Origin: an uncultured Porphyromonadaceae bacterium
Lineage (GTDB): Bacteria > Bacteroidota > Bacteroidia > Bacteroidales > Muribaculaceae
Length of the DNA stretch: 35,650 bases
Reading direction: 5' to 3'
Assembly: GCA_947177015.1 (NCBI GenBank)
Contig: CAMWSV010000003.1
Coordinates: 1 to 35,650, forward strand
Both the position numbers and the translations under genes were made by a program. Positions 34,136 through 35,650 of the stretch are shown here, piece after piece. Each line of letters opens with the position of its first letter. Position 1 is the stretch's first letter. The notes below the pieces were generated by a model that had not been told where the DNA came from, did not search any database, and saw nothing but the letters and a program-made list of their open reading frames with translations.

Positions 34136-34188
34136 ATTGGAATTATTGGAGTGAATCTGAGTAATTGGAGGGAATTGGAAGTATTGGA
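34136..34188. repeat. ATTGGA array with about 9.5-bp period
   Basis: ATTGGA occurs at 34136, 34145, 34164, 34174 and 34183, with a degenerate ATCTGA at 34155. The steps are 9, 10, 9, 10 and 9 bp. On the mRNA (minus) strand these read TCCAAT and end 8 bp before the start codon of the vWA gene, so the array occupies its translation-start region. Confidence 0.75.
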
Positions 34189-34262
34189 GATCTATATATA
34201 TGTACTTTTGATTCAATACTAAAATTAGATCTCATCATTATCCAATTCACCGACGAAGGGGA

Positions 34263-34925
34263 TTAGTGAGCATAATTTGTCACAATCCGGCGGATAGTTT
34301 CGCAGAGATTGGCATCGGGATATGCGTCGCCGATTGCTGAGAATTTCCATTCGCCGTTGCGACGGTAGAGTTTGCCCATTATCAGAGCCTTCATCCCCTT
34401 ATATTTGGGTTCTGCCGCTACGTCATAGGATGCAAACACTTCCTTCACGCGTGTAGGTGTACCCTCATACATTCTGATCGAAGCGTAGGGGATCTGCGAG
34501 AAGTCTTCGCCACCGCAGTTGTTGAGGAAGAAGAAAATCTGATCTACGTTGGGACTGACGCGGTTAAGGTCTACGGTGATGATTTCGTTGTCGAGTCCGT
34601 CATCGCCTGCCTGATCGCCTTTCAGGTCGTCGCCGCTGTGATGCAACGCAAAATCCACTGAGTCTACCTTGCCTGCCGGCATGCCGTAACGCGCCAGGAA
34701 TTCGCGTTTATAGAGGGGTGAATAAATATGGTCGCAGAGATTGCCTGCTGCATCAAGCATCACGCATGAGAGGTCAAGATCCACATCCTGCACCGATTTG
34801 CCGATACCAAGAAAGCCGCTCGATACGATTGCGCCCCAGTTGCAGCCCACACAGAATTCAGTGAGTTTGGAGCCGTTATTCTTCTCAAGATTGATGCGTT
34901 GCCCTTTTTCAAGACGTATTGCCAT
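34263..34925 (-). CDS. TerD-family protein (divergent copy)
   Basis: A 220-residue TerD-fold protein. It keeps the start MAIRLEKGQRINL, the acidic Ca-binding loop HHSGDDLKGDQ then DDGLDNEIITVDL, and the end GKLYRRNGEWKFSAIGD. The first loop is altered: GVGCNWG-type VGCNWGAIVSSG replaces the LGWDTN of the neighbour, and it has a 30-residue extra segment (HIYSPLYKREFLARYGM). It probably binds Ca2+ like TerD and assembles with the vWA proteins. It is 46 bp after the first TerD gene. Confidence 0.9.
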   Translation of the reverse strand: MAIRLEKGQRINLEKNNGSKLTEFCVGCNWGAIVSSGFLGIGKSVQDVDLDLSCVMLDAAGNLCDHIYSPLYKREFLARYGMPAGKVDSVDFALHHSGDDLKGDQAGDDGLDNEIITVDLNRVSPNVDQIFFFLNNCGGEDFSQIPYASIRMYEGTPTRVKEVFASYDVAAEPKYKGMKALIMGKLYRRNGEWKFSAIGDAYPDANLCETIRRIVTNYAH

Positions 34926-34971
34926 AATTATATTATCGTTTTTTAGAGTACTGAAAATTTAGTGTTGAGTA

Positions 34972-35526
34972 TTAATTATACTTGTTGAGATATTCAGCGA
35001 GACCTGCTTTCTGTCCGGTGCCGATAGCCTCAAACTTCCATTGGCCGTTGCGCTTATAGAGTCTGCCGAATTCCACTGCTGTCTCGATCGAGAAGTCTTC
35101 ATCGAGGTCGTAGCGGAGTATCTCCTCGCCATTGTCGGCATTATAGATGCGGATGAAGGCGTTGCGTACCTGTCCGAAGTTCTGGCGGCGCTCTTCTGCC
35201 TTATGGATGGTCACCACGAATGTAATCTCCGTGGCACGCGGATCTATCTTCGAGAGGTCGATCTTGATCTGCTCGTCGTCGCCTTCGCCCTCGCCGGTGA
35301 GGTTATCGCCGGTGTGCTCCACCGCATTATCGGGCGATTTCAGATTATTGTAGAAGACGAAATATTCATCTGCGAGAATCTTCCCGTTCTCCCCCAGAAT
35401 GAACGCCGAAGCGTCAAGATCGAAGTCCTCGCCTGTGCTCGATTGATTCGTATCCCAACCCAAACCGATTGTGAACTTCGGGAGTTCTACAGCCACACGC
35501 TGACCTTTTTCCAGATTAATTGCCAT
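34972..35526 (-). CDS. terD: TerD/TerE family tellurium-resistance protein
   Basis: A 184-residue protein with close match to canonical TerD/TerE: LGWDTNQSSTGEDFDLDASAF, here in two parts LGWDTNQ and DFDLDASAFILG; the second acidic loop EHTGDNLTGEGEGDDEQI; TIHKAEERRQNFGQV; and ETAVEFGRLYKRNGQWKFEA. The acidic loops bind Ca2+. It is the first gene of the 11-gene module, starting 45 bp after an 8-bp inverted repeat. E. coli ter operons have TerC, a membrane protein, which is absent here. I use terD loosely; TerE is equally possible. Confidence 0.94.
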   Translation of the reverse strand: MAINLEKGQRVAVELPKFTIGLGWDTNQSSTGEDFDLDASAFILGENGKILADEYFVFYNNLKSPDNAVEHTGDNLTGEGEGDDEQIKIDLSKIDPRATEITFVVTIHKAEERRQNFGQVRNAFIRIYNADNGEEILRYDLDEDFSIETAVEFGRLYKRNGQWKFEAIGTGQKAGLAEYLNKYN

Positions 35527-35570
35527 AAATATCTATATCTTATTTTATCATACACTTTTTTTTCATACCT

Positions 35571-35593
35571 TTCAGCAAACAACACTTGCTGAA
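35571..35593. promoter_or_regulatory. Inverted repeat upstream of the Ter operon
   Basis: TTCAGCAA and TTGCTGAA, perfect 8-bp arms with a 7-nt spacer, lie 45-67 bp upstream of the terD start. No T tract follows in either direction, so it is more like a dimeric regulator site than a terminator. A TATGATAA-like box follows, but no clean Bacteroidota promoter could be placed. Confidence 0.5.
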
Positions 35594-35650
35594 GAATAGA
35601 GATTGGAGTTACGAAGTATGTGATTTAACGTCGATTATTCCCATCAACTC

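Noticed and set aside
34136-34188. ATTGGA array as a CRISPR array
   Set aside because: Units are 6 bp with 3-4 bp between; no spacer-sized gaps and no cas genes are in the window.

Overview
The window looks like a Bacteroidota chromosome, order Bacteroidales; a mouse-gut family such as Muribaculaceae is my guess, not something the sequence proves. The best taxonomic evidence is six promoters with the Bacteroidota layout, TTTG (or nTTG), 19-20 nt, then TAnnTTTG. They precede a PgpA-family gene, ppiD, an M24 peptidase, a SulP transporter, tRNA-Pro and metK. Shine-Dalgarno sequences are weak and gene content fits the phylum. No phage, IS element or CRISPR array was seen.

Layout. (1) 1-4729, minus strand: a HAD hydrolase cut by the window edge, a CDP-alcohol phosphatidyltransferase with a shifted last Asp, an ATP-grasp protein, a nucleotidyltransferase, and PdxA with an acidic insertion of about 60 residues. 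Apart from PdxA this set looks like a pathway for an unidentified lipid head group. (2) 4756-5787: rlmN. (3) 5926-9244, minus: PgpA-like phosphatase, canonical CDP-alcohol phosphatidyltransferase, Aur1/IPC-synthase-like PAP2 protein and an acyltransferase, behind one good promoter. This resembles the Bacteroides inositol-phosphosphingolipid locus. (4) 9480-14549, minus: PpiD-like foldase, tRNA nucleotidyltransferase/poly(A) polymerase, M24 peptidase. (5) Plus: SulP transporter and tRNA-Pro(CGG), then three strong hairpins up to metK. (6) 16979-21320, minus: metK under a SAM-I-type riboswitch, a UbiA-fold protein without Asp-rich motifs, a YeiH-family transporter, and a lone PAS protein. (7) 21640-23379, plus: a DXS-like transketolase lacking DXS substrate residues.

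(8) 23560-35526, minus: an 11-gene Ter / TerY-P module. In transcription order: TerD/TerE, a second TerD-family protein, two short vWA (TerY) proteins, AIM24-like protein, Pif1-type SF1 helicase, long TerY with zinc ribbon, PP2C phosphatase with an Ig-like N-terminal region, divergent Ser/Thr kinase with zinc ribbon, a zinc-cluster plus PH-like protein, and a TerB-like protein. The calcium-binding TerD proteins and vWA proteins probably form a scaffold whose state is set by the kinase and phosphatase and passed to the helicase. No TerC gene is present in the window. The most distinctive details are a shared C-terminal peptide on the two short vWA proteins, an ATTGGA array of about 9.5 bp period before one of them, and an inverted repeat upstream of the operon.

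All calls come from reading translations and DNA by eye; no database search was run.
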